Positions 62,138 to 64,000 of a stretch of DNA of 64,000 nucleotides are shown here, piece by piece. Both the position numbers and the translations under genes were made by a program. The DNA comes from Rhynchopus euleeides. Lineage: Eukaryota; Euglenozoa; Diplonemea; Diplonemida; Diplonemidae. The stretch covers positions 2,108,001-2,172,000 of the forward strand of contig OY723271.1 in NCBI GenBank assembly GCA_963210315.1, read 5' to 3'. Position 1 is the stretch's first letter; every line of letters starts with the position of its first letter. Under the pieces are notes generated by a model. The model saw only the letters and a list, made by a program, of their open reading frames with translations. It ran no database searches and was not told the origin of the DNA.

Positions 62138-63654
62138 TAAGGAATCATTTGAGAAATGTACCCTAGGAAAATGGTAGCTAACTTGGCCCCAACATGGGGC
62201 TGATCCTCGCAATCCTGAAGGCCTGGGGCCTCTCCAGCACTGTTTGAGGTGGATATGGTCTGACTGACCCCGAAAAAGCGGGTTTCTGTTGAGGAAAAGG
62301 CTGTGGGCACCTCGGCCTTCTGACCACCTCGACCTCAGAGAGAGGGCAGCTCACAGGAGCTTAAGTTGATCCGTGTGGTGAGGCAGCAGCAACATGGCGC
62401 AGCAACATGCCGACACACCAAACGTCCTCCCTTCGAGGCGAGTGCACCAGGAGGGGAAGCCCGGGTCGGCGCCCCCCTGGCCTGAGGTCCTGCCTGATAT
62501 CCTGCCTGATAATTGACGGTCCCGGGTTCAAAACCCGCTCAGGTGCTGCGTGTCGTCGACACCGTGACTGCGGCAGTCGACATCCCAGACGGGTCGCCCC
62601 TCCTCTGTGCAAAGTACATCGGGCGAGGCTCCCCTCGGGGGAACGCCGTCGGGAGATGTGCTGGAGCCACCGCGCTCGATTCTGGGTTGTCCGCCATGTG
62701 CTGTCATGGAGCCTGCGTATTCGGGCGTGAAAACCGTAGGTGGTGGTTCGATTCCCAGAACTTGGGTAGGATATCCTATGGGATAACCTCCACGGGATGT
62801 TGCTTCTCGCGTTGGATATCCTACGCCAAGGTGGAACCCTGCAGAAGACACGAGAGTAACAGCGAGGGACATCCCACGGATATCCCGCTTTGTCACCTCT
62901 CTGTTCCCTCGGGTACCCCGAGAGAACGTCACCCCCCTTCGGCCTGGGCTTGTGGCACTGGCTGGGCTGCTTCTTGTACAGATCGATGGAGTGAACGCGC
63001 TGGGTTATTGCGCCAGGTGCTAGCTTCGGCAAACTGCAGCAGAGTGGGTGGCTCTCCAGTTGTGCTGGGAAGACACTGCGGACACCCCTCCACCGCCCAC
63101 CCCCCCCCCCCCTAGGGCTATGATGGGAAGGAAACGCGTTTCCATCGAATAATCGAAAATAAGGAAACGGAAACGGAAACGTTTCCTTATTTTGAGGAAA
63201 CGCCCCCTTTGCACTGGGGAAGCAGGGGAAACAACACACGTTTACCACAGTCGCTTGGACTTCCCCTGGTCTGACAGGATCTCCGGACCGGTCCACAGTG
63301 AAGCCAGGTAAACAATAGCTGTGACCCCCCTTAACGATAATCCATTATCGTATGGGGGTCTTCGCTGGTCAACAAACTTCGACAAACTTCGTCGTTCGTC
63401 ACATAATTAGGAAAACGGCTGTTTCAGGGGGTTTTTCACCGAAGACGGCAGTGTTCTGACGACGACGACAGGGGTCTTCGACAAAAGCTTCGTCAGCGAA
63501 GACCCCCCCCCAAAAATGAATTAAAAACCGGTTTTTCGGGGATTCTCGCTGTTCGTCACCTGTCGTCAAATTTCGACAAAATTCGACAATTTTCACCTAA
63601 ACCGACGGAAAATGCACCAAAATGCACCACCCACAGCCTGGGTCGGCCCAGGGT
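62138..63654. other. Spacer without a supported gene
   Basis: A 311-codon minus-strand frame (62361-63296) has an Arg/Pro-rich, shadow-like composition. GGATATCC-type sites cluster at 62768-62885. A short purine palindrome (GGAAACGGAAACGTTTCC) lies at 63160-63187. T-arm-like sequences occur at 62519-62536 and 62743-62757 without the rest of a tRNA. Confidence 0.4.
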
Positions 63655-64000
63655 CTGGACACCACTCCTGGACCCGGCCCAGTACGGGCGAGATCGGCCC
63701 ATAGCCGGCCCAGCACTGCCGAGATCGGCCCATAGCCGGCCCAGCACTGCCGAGATCGGCCCATAGCCGGCCCAGTACGGGCGAGATCGGCCCATAGCCG
63801 TCCCAGCACTGCCGAGATCGGCCCATAGCCGGCCCAGTACGGGCGAGATCGGCCCATAGCCGGCCCAGCACTGCCGAGATCGGCCCATGTCCGGCCCAGT
63901 ACGGGCGAGATCGGCCCATAGCCGGCCCAGCACTGCCGAGATCGGCCCATAGCCGGCCCAGTACGGGCGAGATCGGCCCATGTCCGGCCCAGTACGGCCG
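63655..64000. repeat. 31-bp minisatellite running off the window
   Basis: About eleven head-to-tail 31-bp units contain GAGATCGGCCCATAGCCGGC. Two variants alternate irregularly (CCCAGTACGGGC and CCCAGCACTGCC). As in the array at 2 kb, the 31-bp period keeps all frames open, and the apparent proteins are artefacts. Confidence 0.93.

Noticed and set aside
62519-62757. tRNA-like T-arm sequences (GGGTTCAAAACCC and GGTTCGATTCC).
   Set aside because: No acceptor stem, D-arm or anticodon arm can be placed around them; chance or decayed SINE.
62361-63296. 311-codon minus-strand frame.
   Set aside because: Arg/Pro-rich, no recognisable motif, and it crosses a purine palindrome and a G/C run.

Overview
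The window looks like nuclear DNA from a GC-rich, flagellated single-celled eukaryote. Spliceosomal introns with GT donors and CAG acceptors are visible, the proteins are rich in Gln/His/Gly/Ala/Pro runs, and one gene encodes a tubulin-modifying ligase. The lineage cannot be fixed from the sequence. All seven host genes I support lie on the minus strand. Six of them have a pyrimidine-rich stretch ending in CAG 11-76 nt before the proposed ATG. That pattern fits spliced-leader trans-splicing of a one-way gene array (as in dinoflagellates) or short 5'UTR introns; the choice is inference.

Host genes, left to right, all minus strand: a tubulin tyrosine ligase-like polyglutamylase (6809-10105); a two-exon protein with two RIIa-like dimerization/docking segments (19226-20470); a three-exon 106-residue protein whose second intron is 4.1 kb and full of transposons (21770-26278); a low-complexity protein with CTFAP motifs (26866-28905); a type II membrane glycosyltransferase-like protein (29963-31684); a 3083-residue protein carrying seven near-identical adenylate kinase domains (32187-41438); and an ankyrin-repeat protein (42084-43166) with a diverged second copy 18 kb away (60371-61579). 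The first ~180 codons and upstream region of the adenylate kinase gene are duplicated at 45084-45987.

Most of the rest is a layered set of DNA transposons that can be delimited exactly by terminal inverted repeats (TIRs) and target-site duplications (TSDs). Four complete elements (11039-14311, 16146-17183, 22556-25808, 55958-58958) share the 8-nt terminus CACGGTGG and 2-bp TSDs (CC, AA, TA, TA). Each carries a different array of short palindromes under its ends. Three hAT-like elements with perfect 8-bp TSDs (13081-14027, 23792-24665, 53420-54230) are nested in other elements. A 7-kb composite (47900-54850) contains a 3-bp-TSD element with a 41-bp minisatellite, a TA-TSD element that itself holds a TA-TSD MITE, and a hAT. 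Several insertions can be proved because an uninterrupted copy of the target is present in the window.

Large satellites add to this: a 2.2-kb head-to-head palindromic array of a 31-bp unit (2021-4222), a 1.8-kb 41-bp array (49139-50940), another 31-bp array running off the right edge (63655-64000), decamer arrays, a ~190-bp tandem array and ten copies of a GC-rich hairpin repeat. No convincing tRNA, rRNA or CRISPR array was found, and no LTR or other virus-like element was recognised.
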